Positions 35,495 through 43,901 are shown, counted from the first letter of the stretch. The stretch: DNA of 64,000 bases from DATAES01 sp963721305 (GCA_963721305.1 CAVRIR010000004.1:744001-808000); one strand, 5' to 3'. The notes: generated from the letters alone by a model not told the origin. Translations and numbers: made by a program.

Positions 35495-36625
35495 GTGCCT
35501 GAAGATCACGGTTCTCAAGCCGGCGACGAGCTCCGCGTCGACGCCGAACGGGTGGCCGCGGCCGCGCAGCGCGAGCTCGTTGCGTTCGAAGTCCCTTCGT
35601 GGTTGCGGACCATCGGGATCAGCGCCTGGCTCGTGGTCGGCATCGCCGCGGTCGTGGCTCTGGCGTTGGCCCTTCTCGGACTGCTGGCGTCGGTTGCCAT
35701 CCCGCTCGCCATCGCCGCCGTGCTCGCCGCGATTCTCGTGCCGATCACCGATCAGCTCGAGCGTTGGCGCGTTCCCCGCTGGTTGGGCGCAACGCTCGTG
35801 CTCGTACTCGCGCTGTCGGTCGTCATCGCGACGATCGCGATCGTCATCAATGGCATCACCGGGCAGGCGGATGCGATCTGGCGGCGGATCGAGGAAGGGC
35901 TCGGTGCGATCAACAGCGACGGCGGCGGCAGTAGTGCGAACGCGGAGCAGTTGAATCACGCGGCGCGCAGCGCCGTCCATCTCCTCGTGTTCGGTGTGTT
36001 GGGCTCGATCGTCAGCACCGCGAGCGGCCTGATCGTCAGCACCGTGCTCGCGTTGTTCATCTTGCTGTTCCTGTTGAAGGACTGGCGCCAGATCACGGAC
36101 TGGACCGCTGGCCACATCGGCCTGCCTGCACCCGTAGGGCGGCGCATTCTCGACGGCACCGTGAACGCGTTCCGCGGCTACGCGCTCGGACTCACGATCA
36201 TCGGTGCCGCCAACGCGGTCGTCGTCGGTGTGGGCGCGTTGATCCTCGGCGTGCCGTTGGTCGGCACGATCGCGCTCGTGACGTTCGTGACCAGCTACGT
36301 CCCGTACATCGGCGCGTTCGTCGCCGGCGCGCTCGCCGTCTTGATCGCGTATGGATCGGGTGGATTCGGCGTCGCACTGGCGATGCTGGCGATCGTCCTT
36401 CTCGCCAACAACACGATCCAGAACCTGCTCGAGCCGATGGCGTTCGGGTCGCGCCTGCGCCTGCATCCGTTGGCGGTGCTGATCACCGTCACCGCGGGAA
36501 CCCTGCTGTTCGGCGTCGTGGGCGCGGTCCTCGCCGCACCACTCACATCGGCGACCGTGAACGCGTACCACGAGCTGCACGACGCCGACTCTGGGCGATC
36601 CTCTTCGACAGGCGATCGACTGTGA
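35495..36625 (+). CDS. AI-2E family transporter (PerM/TqsA-like)
   Basis: A 376-residue membrane protein with seven or eight helices in the AI-2E transporter order: N-terminal VGIAAVVALALALLGLLASV, then AIAAVLAAILVPITDQLERW, central coil, FILLFLLKDWRQITDWTAG, and the conserved segment VTSYVPYIGAFVAGALAVLI followed by NNTIQNLLEPMAFGSRLRLH. Most members export signals or ions; transport of autoinducer-2 itself is shown for few. GTG 35495 directly follows the small peptide ORF, and the lipoprotein gene downstream overlaps its stop. Confidence 0.9.
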   Translation: MPEDHGSQAGDELRVDAERVAAAAQRELVAFEVPSWLRTIGISAWLVVGIAAVVALALALLGLLASVAIPLAIAAVLAAILVPITDQLERWRVPRWLGATLVLVLALSVVIATIAIVINGITGQADAIWRRIEEGLGAINSDGGGSSANAEQLNHAARSAVHLLVFGVLGSIVSTASGLIVSTVLALFILLFLLKDWRQITDWTAGHIGLPAPVGRRILDGTVNAFRGYALGLTIIGAANAVVVGVGALILGVPLVGTIALVTFVTSYVPYIGAFVAGALAVLIAYGSGGFGVALAMLAIVLLANNTIQNLLEPMAFGSRLRLHPLAVLITVTAGTLLFGVVGAVLAAPLTSATVNAYHELHDADSGRSSSTGDRL

Positions 36626-36639
36626 GAACATGGACTGCG

Positions 36640-36861
36640 ATGACCGTTCAGCTCCGAGATCGACCGAAGCGCAAGCGCGGACGGCTGGTGTTCGTCGGCC
36701 TCGCGCTCATGGGTGTGATGGCGTTGCCTGCGTGCGACACGCACACGGTCCAGACGCAGGACGCGTGTTCAGCGCTCTCGGAGAAGGGTGCACCCGCGCT
36801 GCCGAAGGAAGGTGCGACGCCCGGCCGTCTCGAACAGATCCAGGAGCAGTGCGACAAGTAG
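36640..36861 (+). CDS. small putative lipoprotein
   Basis: About 73 residues: basic start (QLRDRPKRKRGRL), hydrophobic helix VFVGLALMGVMALPACDT containing a lipobox with the lipidated Cys, and a short polar domain (LSEKGAPALPKEGATPGRLE). ATG 36640 is chosen; a GTG at 36622 overlaps the transporter stop and is the alternative. Function is unknown. It is followed by the palindromic element at 36871. Confidence 0.6.
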   Translation: MTVQLRDRPKRKRGRLVFVGLALMGVMALPACDTHTVQTQDACSALSEKGAPALPKEGATPGRLEQIQEQCDK

Positions 36862-36870
36862 CCGCACCTT

Positions 36871-36923
36871 CGAACAGCGGGGAGAAACCGGCGCCATAGC
36901 GCCCGTTTCCATCCAACATTCGA
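36871..36923. terminator. dyad-symmetric convergent element, copy 2
   Basis: CGGGGAGAAACCGGCGCCAT at 36878-36897 and the following AGCGCCCGTTTCCATCC form a long imperfect inverted repeat (GAAAC.GGCGCC / GGCGCC-like / CCCGTTTC). The sequence shares most positions, including the trailing CATCCAACATTCG, with copy 3 at 47153-47205. It lies between the convergent lipoprotein gene (ends 36861) and the SHOCT-like gene (ends 36927). Confidence 0.6.
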
Positions 36924-36926
36924 GTC

Positions 36927-37196
36927 TTAGACGGTGATCCTCGCCATCAGCTCTTGCTTGCGCTCTTCGAAGTCCTCGAAGGAGATGCGCTCGGCGGCGT
37001 AGGCGTCGTGAAGCTCTTGCACGAGGCGGAGCAGCTCCTCCGGGGAGACGTCGCCCTCGCCCGACACGGTCGGGACGGCGGGCTCGTCTTCAGCATCCGA
37101 CTCGCGCGACTCACGGCGCTCGCGCTTGAGCGCGGCCTTTGCCTTCTTGGCCCGGTCGCGCTCTTGCTTGGCGAAGGTGGTTCCACGGGCTGCCAC
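36927..37196 (-). CDS. small SHOCT-like protein
   Basis: An 89-residue protein: basic, Lys/Arg-rich N-terminal half (FAKQERDRAKKAKAALKRER), acidic linker, and a C-terminal helix-loop-helix PEELLRLVQELHDAYAAERI then SFEDFEERKQELMARI. The last 30 residues follow the SHOCT pattern (short C-terminal oligomerisation motif). No enzymatic domain. Possibly a nucleic-acid-binding or oligomerising accessory protein; function unknown. Confidence 0.65.
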   Translation of the reverse strand: MAARGTTFAKQERDRAKKAKAALKRERRESRESDAEDEPAVPTVSGEGDVSPEELLRLVQELHDAYAAERISFEDFEERKQELMARITV

Positions 37197-37501
37197 TGAC
37201 TTCTCCTCGGCTGGATGGGGTCGACTCGTGGGGGCAGCTCAACACTCTACGCGCCGCGTGCACGAATCAAGCATCGGGTCGCTGACCAGCCCCAACGCGA
37301 GACCACTACCCGGATCCCGCGGCTATACACCCTTTCGTCGACAGTCAGAAAACCTTCAGTAGGCGTACGGCCTCGAGCGCGGCCGGATCGCCGGACCCGC
37401 TGCTCGGCGGGCTTTGCGCGTGACGATGGTCACGCACAATCGTGCGTGCGATCCAGCCGAGAACGAGTAGGACTGGTCAGAGTCGATTTGGTGGAAGCAA
37501 C
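37197..37501. other. 305-base intergenic region between divergent genes
   Basis: No coding sequence with family support is seen. It separates the SHOCT-like gene (minus) from the solo cyclase (plus) and must hold both promoters. CTTCAGTAGGCGTACGGCCT near 37351-37370 and GGTCACGCACAATCGTGCGT near 37429-37447 (the latter with a short CACGA/TCGTG-like dyad) are the only notable strings; neither can be assigned to a factor. Confidence 0.35.
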
Positions 37502-38056
37502 GTGGACACCGGACAACTGAGAGCGATCGCACATTCGAGCCGGGTCGAGCGGAGCTTCAGCTTCCTCGATCTCTGCGGCTTCACCGACTTCGCCGACTCC
37601 GAAGGGGACGAGGCGGCCGTCGAAGAGGCCCGCTGCCTGCGCCAGGTCGTGCGGGAAGTGGCACCGCTGTTCGCGGTGCGTGTGGAGAAGTGGCTCGGTG
37701 ACGGCGTGATGATCGTCGGAGTCGAGGTCGAGCCGCTCGTTGCCGCGGTCGTGGCGATCGAGCAGCGGTCCGCCGACGCGTGCCGCCTCTCGGTCCGCGC
37801 CGGCATCGCCACCGGTCAGGTCCTGCTCGTCGACGGTGACGACTACATCGGTCGCGCCGTCAACACCGCGGCGCGCCTGTGCGATGCCGCCGGCCACGGT
37901 CAGGTGCTCGCCGCCACCCAGGGGCTCGTGCTGCCGGGTTGGGTCGAGGCATCGGATCCGCTCGAGGTGCGACTCAGGGGGTTCGCCGAGCCGGTGACGG
38001 TTGTCGAGCTCGGCGCGTCAGCCGCGATGCCGGGGCGACTCGGGTCGCTCCTGTAG
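37502..38056 (+). CDS. class III adenylate/guanylate cyclase domain protein
   Basis: A compact 184-residue cyclase catalytic domain. RSFSFLDLCGFTDFADSEGD carries the first metal Asp, VRVEKWLGDGVMIVGVEVEP the second, SVRAGIATGQVLLVDGDDYI and GRAVNTAARLCDAAGHGQVL the transition-state Asn/Arg region. All main catalytic positions look kept, in contrast to the truncated domain at 4445. No sensory domain is attached. GTG 37502 is the likely start; the frame is open from 37442. The 3' end overlaps the convergent DUF427 gene by about 38 bases. Confidence 0.85.
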   Translation: MDTGQLRAIAHSSRVERSFSFLDLCGFTDFADSEGDEAAVEEARCLRQVVREVAPLFAVRVEKWLGDGVMIVGVEVEPLVAAVVAIEQRSADACRLSVRAGIATGQVLLVDGDDYIGRAVNTAARLCDAAGHGQVLAATQGLVLPGWVEASDPLEVRLRGFAEPVTVVELGASAAMPGRLGSLL

Positions 38057-38807
38057 CTCGCCGTCGACGTAGAGGTCGACGCGCTCGTTCCAGAACGCGA
38101 GCAGGCCCTCGACCTTCGGGCACTCGGGGATCGGGAACGGATACGTCCACACGATGTCTTCGTGCACGCGGTCGCCGACCTCGGCCGAGTAGTACGAAGC
38201 GACACCCTTGTACGGACACTGTGTGTGCGTGTCCGTCCGCTCGAGCAGGTCCATGCGTACGTCAGCGCGTGGGATGTAATAGCGGGTCGACAGTCCGGTC
38301 TCGAACAACAGGCGCGGGCGGGTCGTGTCAGCGATCGTCACGCCGTCGATCTCGACGCGAACGTGCACGCGAGCTGTTGACGACGTCGACCCGGTGGTAC
38401 GGGCTGCGGGGATGGACGTAGACCTCGTCGTCCTCCTCGTACCAGTTGTCGAGCTTGTTGAAGTAGAACGCGATGTAGCCGGCGATGTCGTCGCGTCCGT
38501 CGATCGGTGTGGGGTAGCTCCACACCGCGTTGGGCACTGTGCGATCACCGGCGTGGATGTCCCAGTACGACGCAGTGCCTTTTCGTGGGCACTCCGTGTG
38601 CTTGTCGGACTCGACGAAGTGCTCACGATGCACGTCCTCGGGCGGGAAGTACCACACGGGAAGGTGGCCGTCCTCGAACAGCATGAGCGCACGCGTCGAG
38701 TCGACGATCAACGTGTGCCCGACGTAGCCACGCACTCGACGGGGATACGGCTCGGTGTGCACCGCGGTACGAGTGTCGTGCGCGTCGCGGGCGAGCGTGT
38801 CAGCCAT
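38018..38807 (-). pseudogene. tandem DUF427 protein, one-base frameshift near 38367
   Basis: Two DUF427 domains are encoded. The first (RGYVGHTLIVDSTRALMLFE, HTECPRKGTASYWDIHAGDR, YPTPIDGRDDIAGYIAFYF) is in one frame from ATG 38807; the second (VEIDGVTIADTTRPRLLFET, HTQCPYKGVASYYSAEVGDR) continues in the next frame. Removing one base near 38364-38370 joins VVNSSR to HVRVEIDGV. Length is 3n+1. DUF427 proteins are widespread, with no settled function. AGAGGAG precedes the ATG, and the gene overlaps the HxlR stop by eight bases, so the pair is coupled. Confidence 0.8.
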
Positions 38808-39255
38808 GTTCGGCTCCTCTCGGTTCGGCCTTGATGTCACGAGCACCTACCCATTGGCCGCACTCGGGGCACGCAAGTTCTGGATGCATGACCTCGCCAC
38901 ACTGCTTGTGACGGAGATCGACTGGGGGACCGTCGCCCTCGTCCATCCACCGATCGCCCCACGAGAGCAGTCCGACGATCACTGGGTAGAGGTCGAGTCC
39001 CTTCTCGGTGAGCCGGTACTCGAAGCGATCAGGATGATTGCCGTACGGCTCGCGGGACAGAACGCCCTCCTCGACGAGATTGCGCAACCGGTCGGCGAGG
39101 ATCGGACGGGGCGCGCCCGTCTTGCGCTGGAAGTCATCGAACCTGCGAGTGCGCTGGAAGCACTCGCGGAGCACGATCAACGTCCAGCGGTCGCCGATGA
39201 CCGAGAGCGCACGAGCAACCGAGCAGTCCTGCTCACCGATCTGGCTCCAACGCAT
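38800..39255 (-). CDS. HxlR-family winged-helix regulator
   Basis: A 151-residue HxlR protein: CSVARALSVIGDRWTLIVLR with the conserved Cys, RFDDFQRKTGAPRPILADRL, NLVEEGVLSREPY and YRLTEKGLDLYPVIVGLLSW. The C-terminus adds a zinc-ribbon-like tail (CGEVMHPELACPECGQW), less common in the family. Such regulators often sense electrophiles or oxidants through the N-terminal Cys. It heads the operon with the DUF427 gene; two matching palindromes lie upstream at 39279 and 39302. Confidence 0.88.
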   Translation of the reverse strand: MRWSQIGEQDCSVARALSVIGDRWTLIVLRECFQRTRRFDDFQRKTGAPRPILADRLRNLVEEGVLSREPYGNHPDRFEYRLTEKGLDLYPVIVGLLSWGDRWMDEGDGPPVDLRHKQCGEVMHPELACPECGQWVGARDIKAEPRGAEHG

Positions 39256-39278
39256 CGGTGTGACGATAGTCCTGTTGC

Positions 39279-39316
39279 GTTCAGAATCCGAACTGTCATA
39301 AGTTCATTTTCAGAAC
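39279..39316. promoter_or_regulatory. two GTTC-N7-GAAC palindromes, likely HxlR operators
   Basis: GTTCAGAATCCGAAC at 39279-39293 and GTTCATTTTCAGAAC at 39302-39316 are 15-base dyads with identical outer arms, and their starts are 23 bases apart (about two helical turns). They fill the 72-base gap between the divergent HxlR (39255) and GNAT (39328) genes. Paired short palindromes in a divergent promoter fit binding of an HxlR dimer to each. Confidence 0.6.
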
Positions 39317-39327
39317 TGAGGGGAGGG

Positions 39328-39828
39328 ATGATGAACGGTCGAGAACCATTTCCCGGGCTGACGCTGCGGGTGGTCGACGAGGGAGACGTCGATGCGGTCG
39401 TTGCGGCGTACCGCTCGTTGTCCCCCCAGAACATCTACCGGCGTTTCTTCACGCTGATGCCCGATCCGGCCCCCCTGGTCGAGCGACATCTGTCACTGGT
39501 GGACCATCGGGACCACGAAGCGCTCGTCGTGCTCGACGGGACGGAGGTCGTGGGCGTCGCCCATTGGGACCGGGCCAACTGCTGCCCGGGCGAGGCGGAG
39601 GTGGCCATCACCGTTACCGAGCCGTGGCAGCACCGGGGCCTCGGCCGCGTCCTGATCCGTGCGCTGGCCGGCGACGCCCGCCGTCACGGCATCGAGACCC
39701 TGACGGCCACCGTGCTGTCGGACAACCGGCCGGCCCTCGGGTTGGCAGCTCGCAACCGCCCGTCCGGCGTCACCGTGGACGGCCCGGAAGCACACCTGAT
39801 CTTCGATACCACGCCGCAGGTCGCGTGA
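39328..39828 (+). CDS. GNAT-family N-acetyltransferase
   Basis: A 166-residue acetyltransferase: LTLRVVDEGDVDAVVAAYRS, SPQNIYRRFFTLMPDP, VVGVAHWDR, AEVAITVTEPWQHRGLGRVL with the acetyl-CoA pyrophosphate loop QHRGLG, and ETLTATVLSDNRPALGLAAR. It resembles the acetyltransferases that modify acetyl-CoA synthetases, but no cNMP domain is attached. GGGGAGGG precedes ATG 39328 and 39331; either may be used. It is divergent from the HxlR gene and may share its operators. Confidence 0.82.
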   Translation: MMNGREPFPGLTLRVVDEGDVDAVVAAYRSLSPQNIYRRFFTLMPDPAPLVERHLSLVDHRDHEALVVLDGTEVVGVAHWDRANCCPGEAEVAITVTEPWQHRGLGRVLIRALAGDARRHGIETLTATVLSDNRPALGLAARNRPSGVTVDGPEAHLIFDTTPQVA

Positions 39829-39932
39829 GTTGCTGGGGGCGCCTCACGCCCTCGCCTCGCTCGCGCCGTCCCGTCCGGCTCCCTGGCGGTCGCCCGTCAA
39901 GCAATTCGGGCGTGAACATCCCGTGACGTAGG

Positions 39933-39952
39933 CGGCGCGCCGAAGGTTTTTT
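39933..39952 (+). terminator. weak terminator-like hairpin with T run
   Basis: CGGCGCGCCG at 39933-39942 is self-complementary and a run of six T follows at 39947-39952 after GAAGG. It lies 105 bases after the GNAT stop and before the CHAD gene. The stem is short, so it is a tentative call. Confidence 0.35.
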
Positions 39953-40014
39953 GGGCGCATCGCCGCTTCGATGGGGAAGAATCCACGGATGCCTGAGGGG
40001 ACGGAGCGCGGCCG

Positions 40015-41496
40015 ATGAGCACCACGCGGCAGTGGTGGCACGCACCCGCAAAGGCGAGTCCCCGCCGGTTGGCCACTCGGCTCACGACCAGTCTCGGTCT
40101 GACCGGCGGCTCATCCGTGACGATCAATCGCGTCTATCTCGACACGTTCGACTGGCGGCTGTTTCGCCGCGGCGACGCGCTCGTCGAAGAACAACCCACA
40201 GGCGGGGAACGCGTGCTCGTGCTGCAGAGCCGTGTGAGCGAACGGCCCGAGCTGCGCGTGCCGTCGCGTGGACACCCGCGCCATCCGACTGAATTGCCCA
40301 CTGGTCTGCAACGCCGGCTCGGGCCGAAGCTCGCGCCTCGCACCTTGCTCGACGTCGGGCGTGAGCGGGTCGAGGTGTGGCCGCTCAAGCTGCTCGACGA
40401 GGACGACAAGACCGTCGCCTACATCGACGTCGAGCGCGCCCCGAGCGCCGTCCGTGTCGCGTTCCGATCGGTGCGGGGTTACGACAAGGCCGCCGACCGT
40501 GTTGTCGCCCTGCTCGACAGCCAGGCCGATCTCGTCGCGGGCGTCGATCCCATGGTTGCCGCGGTGCGCGCCAATGGCCGCGAGCCGGGGGAGCTGCCCC
40601 AACCGCCGCCGTTGAAGCTGCGCGCGAACGAGGACGGACACGCCGCGCTGGCGACCGTGCTCGAGCATCTGCTCATCACGATGGAGCTGCACGAGGAGGG
40701 CGTCCGCGAGCAGCTCGATCCCGAACTGCTGCACGACTTCCGCGTCGCGGTCCGCCGGACGCGTTCGATCGAGCGCCTGGCGCGCCGCTACCTGCCGCCC
40801 GAGATGGCACGGTTGTGGGAGAAGGAGTGGCAATGGCTCGCGTCGGTCACAGGTCCACCTCGGGATCTCGATGTGCTGCTGCTCGACCTCACGTGCGAGC
40901 GTCCGTCGATCGCGGCCGCGACAGATGCCGGTATCCACGAGCTCGCTTCACGGGTCGACGCTCGACGCGCGACCGAGCAGGCGAAGCTGCGTGACGCGCT
41001 CGACGGCGACCGCTACGCGACGTTGAAGCGAGGCTGGCGTTCCGGCATCGCCGATCTGCGCATGAGTGCGAACGGCACTGTCGAAGTCACGGCCGAGAAG
41101 CTCGCGAGCGACACGATCGACCGCGCGTCGAAGCACCTGTTGCAGGCGGCTCGCCAGATCGATGACGATTCGCCGGCCGATGCGATCCATCGCGCTCGCA
41201 AGCGCGCCAAGCGACTCCGGTACGCGGCCGAGATGCTCGGCGGCGCGCTGCCAGCGAAGGACGTGAAGTCCGTCGTCACCCACATGAAACGGCTGCAGGA
41301 CGACCTCGGCCAGTTCCAGGACTCGGAAGTGCAGCTCCACCTGATCCGTGACCTGCTCGGCGATGCCTCGCTGGGCGGCGAGCCGTCCCCGCAGGCGGTC
41401 GAGGCCGGCGAGCTGCTCATGGAGGATCTCGTCGATCGCCAGCACGCGGCACGCCGCGATCTCGTCAAGGCACTGCGCGGATTCGCCATCCGATGA
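40015..41496 (+). CDS. CYTH-CHAD domain protein (polyphosphate-associated)
   Basis: A 493-residue protein. Residues 1-180 resemble a CYTH/triphosphate-tunnel domain (INRVYLDTFDWRLFRRGDAL; VAYIDVERAP) that is partly degenerate. Residues 210-490 form a CHAD helical domain with its basic His/Arg motifs: LLHDFRVAVRRTRSIERL, AIHRARKRAKRLRYAAEML and MKRLQDDLGQFQDSEVQ. CHAD domains bind polyphosphate and localise to polyphosphate granules. The stop overlaps the ParA-like gene by four bases, and a PhoU follows, so the locus points to phosphate or polyphosphate handling. Confidence 0.88.
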   Translation: MSTTRQWWHAPAKASPRRLATRLTTSLGLTGGSSVTINRVYLDTFDWRLFRRGDALVEEQPTGGERVLVLQSRVSERPELRVPSRGHPRHPTELPTGLQRRLGPKLAPRTLLDVGRERVEVWPLKLLDEDDKTVAYIDVERAPSAVRVAFRSVRGYDKAADRVVALLDSQADLVAGVDPMVAAVRANGREPGELPQPPPLKLRANEDGHAALATVLEHLLITMELHEEGVREQLDPELLHDFRVAVRRTRSIERLARRYLPPEMARLWEKEWQWLASVTGPPRDLDVLLLDLTCERPSIAAATDAGIHELASRVDARRATEQAKLRDALDGDRYATLKRGWRSGIADLRMSANGTVEVTAEKLASDTIDRASKHLLQAARQIDDDSPADAIHRARKRAKRLRYAAEMLGGALPAKDVKSVVTHMKRLQDDLGQFQDSEVQLHLIRDLLGDASLGGEPSPQAVEAGELLMEDLVDRQHAARRDLVKALRGFAIR

Positions 41497-42299
41497 AGGT
41501 CATCGCCACCTACAGCATCAAGGGTGGCGTGGGGAAGACGTCCGCCGCGGTCAACTTGGCATATCTCGCGGCGCGTGACGGCGAGCCCTCGCTGTTGTGG
41601 GATCTCGATCCCCAGGGTTCGGCGACGTTCCTGCTGCGCGTCCGGCCGAAGGTCAAGGGTGGCGCGCAGGCGATCGTCCACCGCCGGCGCTCGCTCGACT
41701 CGCTCATCAAGGCCACCGATTTCGCCAACTTCGACCTGGTGCCAGCGGACCTGTCGTATCGCCACCTCGATCTCGCCCTCGACCGTACGAAGCGGCCGAG
41801 TGAGCAACTGGCCGATCTGCTGGCGCCGCTCGCCGACGACTACAGCTACGTCTTCCTCGACTGCGCGCCCAGCATGTCCCTCGTGTCCGAGAGCATCTTC
41901 GGCGCGGCGGACGTGCTGCTCGTGCCGACCGTCCCGACGACGTTGTCGGTGCGCACGCTCGACCAGCTCGAGGACTTCCTCGCATCCAACGGTGCCGACA
42001 ACGGCAAGGGTGCCGAGCGCGGGACGTCGGCCGCGTCTTCGAAGCGCGCGAAGCGTGGCGATCGCTCGCCGCGCGTGCTGACGTTCTTCTCGCTGGCGGA
42101 TCGTCGGAAGCGGTTGCATCGCGACGTGATGGAGTCGCTCGGGGACCGATCCGACGTGCTCGAAGCTGCGGTGCCGTCGGCCACCGAGGTCGAACAGATG
42201 GGGCTACACCGCTCGCCTGTCGTCGAGTTCGCGCCCCGCAGTCGCGCCGCGCGCAGCTACGAGGACCTGTGGCGCGACATTCAGAAGGCAACGGGATGA
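41493..42299 (+). CDS. ParA/MinD-type ATPase
   Basis: A 268-residue deviant Walker ATPase: IATYSIKGGVGKTSAAVNLA with the signature Lys, LLWDLDPQGSATFLLRV for the switch region, and YSYVFLDCAPSMSLVSESIF for Walker B. The part around residues 165-195 is a low-complexity insertion (GADNGKGAERGTSAASSKRA). It is coupled by four-base overlap to the CHAD gene and has no ParB next to it, so it is not a chromosome parABS pair; orphan ParA proteins of this kind position cargo such as carboxysomes or storage granules. Confidence 0.88.
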   Translation: MKVIATYSIKGGVGKTSAAVNLAYLAARDGEPSLLWDLDPQGSATFLLRVRPKVKGGAQAIVHRRRSLDSLIKATDFANFDLVPADLSYRHLDLALDRTKRPSEQLADLLAPLADDYSYVFLDCAPSMSLVSESIFGAADVLLVPTVPTTLSVRTLDQLEDFLASNGADNGKGAERGTSAASSKRAKRGDRSPRVLTFFSLADRRKRLHRDVMESLGDRSDVLEAAVPSATEVEQMGLHRSPVVEFAPRSRAARSYEDLWRDIQKATG

Positions 42300-42330
42300 C
42301 ATCCCGGCGAAGCCTCGCGATATCCACAGG

Positions 42331-42352
42331 GTTCACCACTAGTTAGGCACAG
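42331..42352 (+). promoter_or_regulatory. PHO-box-like tandem 11-mers upstream of phoU
   Basis: GTTCACCACTA (42331-42341) is followed without a gap by GTTAGGCACAG (42342-42352). Actinobacterial PhoP/RegX3 boxes are tandem 11-base units beginning GTTCA; the second unit has GTTAG, as does one unit of the pstS box in this window. It lies 62 bases before the PhoU start. Two-unit boxes are weaker evidence than three. Confidence 0.5.
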
Positions 42353-42413
42353 GCCGTCCTTCGTAGGGTCTCAAGAGACCTCGGCAGCGAAGACCGGCCG
42401 AAGAGGGGGCGTC

Positions 42414-43052
42414 TTGACGCAAATCGCAGTTGCAGACATCGATCAGCATGTCCTCCGGTTGTTCGACATGGTGAGTGAGGGACTCACCGCCGCCACCACC
42501 GCGTTCCTCGACTGCGATCGAGACATGGCGCGGACGCTCATCGCCGGCGATCAGTCGATCGATTCGTTGCAGGACGTGACCGAGGAGCTGTTGTACGCAG
42601 AGCTCGACCGGGCGCTCGCCCACAGCGACGGCGAGGTGCGTGCCCTGGTCGCGGCGTTGCAGATCGTGCCCGAGCTCGAGCGCAGCGGCGATCTCGTCGA
42701 ACACATCGCGCTGCGCACGCAGCAAGGTCTCGCCGCGGAGATCTCACCACTGGCGCGCGCGTTGATCGCACAGATGGGACGCATCGGCGCAGAGATGTGG
42801 CGCACGGCGGCCGCCGCCTACGCCGATCGCGACGCCAATGCGGCCGATCTCCTGCGCCAGCGTGACGACGAGCTCGACGATCTGCACGTCCAGCTGTCGG
42901 TCGAGCTCGCGGCCAGCGGCACGTCAGTGCCCGTCGCCATCGAGATGGGCCTCGTCGCGCGCTTCTACGAGCGTTTGGGCGATCACGCCGTGAACGTCGC
43001 CCGCCGCGTCAGCCGCCTCGTGACGTCGCTCGCCGGCGCCCACCCGTTCTGA
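42414..43052 (+). CDS. phoU: PhoU-family protein (paralogue 1)
   Basis: A 212-residue protein of two PhoU repeats: SIDSLQDVTEELLYAELDRA and LQIVPELERSGDLVEHIALR in the first, MGLVARFYERLGDHAVNVAR in the second (the E..GDH metal-cluster motif). PhoU proteins link the Pst transporter to the PhoR/SenX3 kinase and affect polyphosphate levels. TTG 42414 follows GAGGGGG at a suitable distance. It is the third gene after CHAD and ParA but has its own upstream PHO-box-like repeat. Confidence 0.88.
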   Translation: MTQIAVADIDQHVLRLFDMVSEGLTAATTAFLDCDRDMARTLIAGDQSIDSLQDVTEELLYAELDRALAHSDGEVRALVAALQIVPELERSGDLVEHIALRTQQGLAAEISPLARALIAQMGRIGAEMWRTAAAAYADRDANAADLLRQRDDELDDLHVQLSVELAASGTSVPVAIEMGLVARFYERLGDHAVNVARRVSRLVTSLAGAHPF

Positions 43053-43130
43053 CTCGCGCCGGCCACGCGCGCTTCGCTCCGCGGCCCCGGGCTCGGGTCC
43101 TTTGGCGTCGCACGTCGGCCTGGAACGCCG

Positions 43131-43901
43131 TTACGTCCTCCAGATGTCGTCGGGGCGGAGGACGGCGTCCGCGCCGCCGTCGACGAACAACACCTGGCCG
43201 GTGACCTTCGTGTTGTCCGGACTCGTCAGCCAATCGAGCGCCGCGGCGACCTCGTCCGCCTCCGCATAGCCACCCAACGGCATCGGGACGGCGTCGTCGA
43301 CGATCTCCTTCCACGTCGGGTCGCCGAGGAGGTCAGCCGTCATCGGCGTCCGCACGACGCCGGGCGCGACCGCGTTGAGGGGGATGCCCGCACCGGCCCA
43401 TGCCTTCGACGGCGCGCTGCGGCGGACCCAACGGGCCAGTGCCCGCTTCGTCGACGGATACACGAACACGCCCTTGCCCTCGGCCGCGGCGACCGCGGCT
43501 TCCTCGTCGCCCTGCATGCACGCGTCGACGATGTCGTCGTCGAGTGACTGCAGCAGCGCGACCGAACTGATCGTCGCGGCACGGGGCGCGTCGCTTCCGG
43601 CGAGGAGCGGACGAAGCCCCTCGAGCGTCGCGACCGCACCGAAGAAGTTGATGCTGACCGTCACGGCATCGCCGGATGAGATGCCGGCGCACGCGATCAC
43701 CGCGTCGAGCCGGCCCTGGGTCACCTGCTGCACGCCGTCGACGACGGCGCGTCGTCCGGCATCGGTCGCGAGATCGGCCGTCACGTCGGCGTCGTGCAGA
43801 TCGACGCCCACCACGTGATGTCCGGCCGCCTGCAATCGTTTCGACGTTGCCGCGCCGATGCCCGACGCGCTCCCGGTGACGACATAGGTCCGCTCGCTCA
43901 T
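43131..43901 (-). CDS. short-chain dehydrogenase/reductase (SDR)
   Basis: A 256-residue classical SDR. Cofactor loop VVTGSASGIGAATS, DLHDADVTADLA (acidic residue suggests NAD preference), VIACAGISSGDAV for the NAG position, ATISSVALLQSL with the catalytic Ser, and YPSTKRALARWVR with Tyr and Lys. It resembles hydroxysteroid dehydrogenases in having an insertion before the YxxxK motif (about 20 residues, DACMQGDEEAAVAAAEGKG). The reaction is an alcohol/ketone redox step on an unknown substrate. Monocistronic, convergent with phoU. Confidence 0.88.
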   Translation of the reverse strand: MSERTYVVTGSASGIGAATSKRLQAAGHHVVGVDLHDADVTADLATDAGRRAVVDGVQQVTQGRLDAVIACAGISSGDAVTVSINFFGAVATLEGLRPLLAGSDAPRAATISSVALLQSLDDDIVDACMQGDEEAAVAAAEGKGVFVYPSTKRALARWVRRSAPSKAWAGAGIPLNAVAPGVVRTPMTADLLGDPTWKEIVDDAVPMPLGGYAEADEVAAALDWLTSPDNTKVTGQVLFVDGGADAVLRPDDIWRT

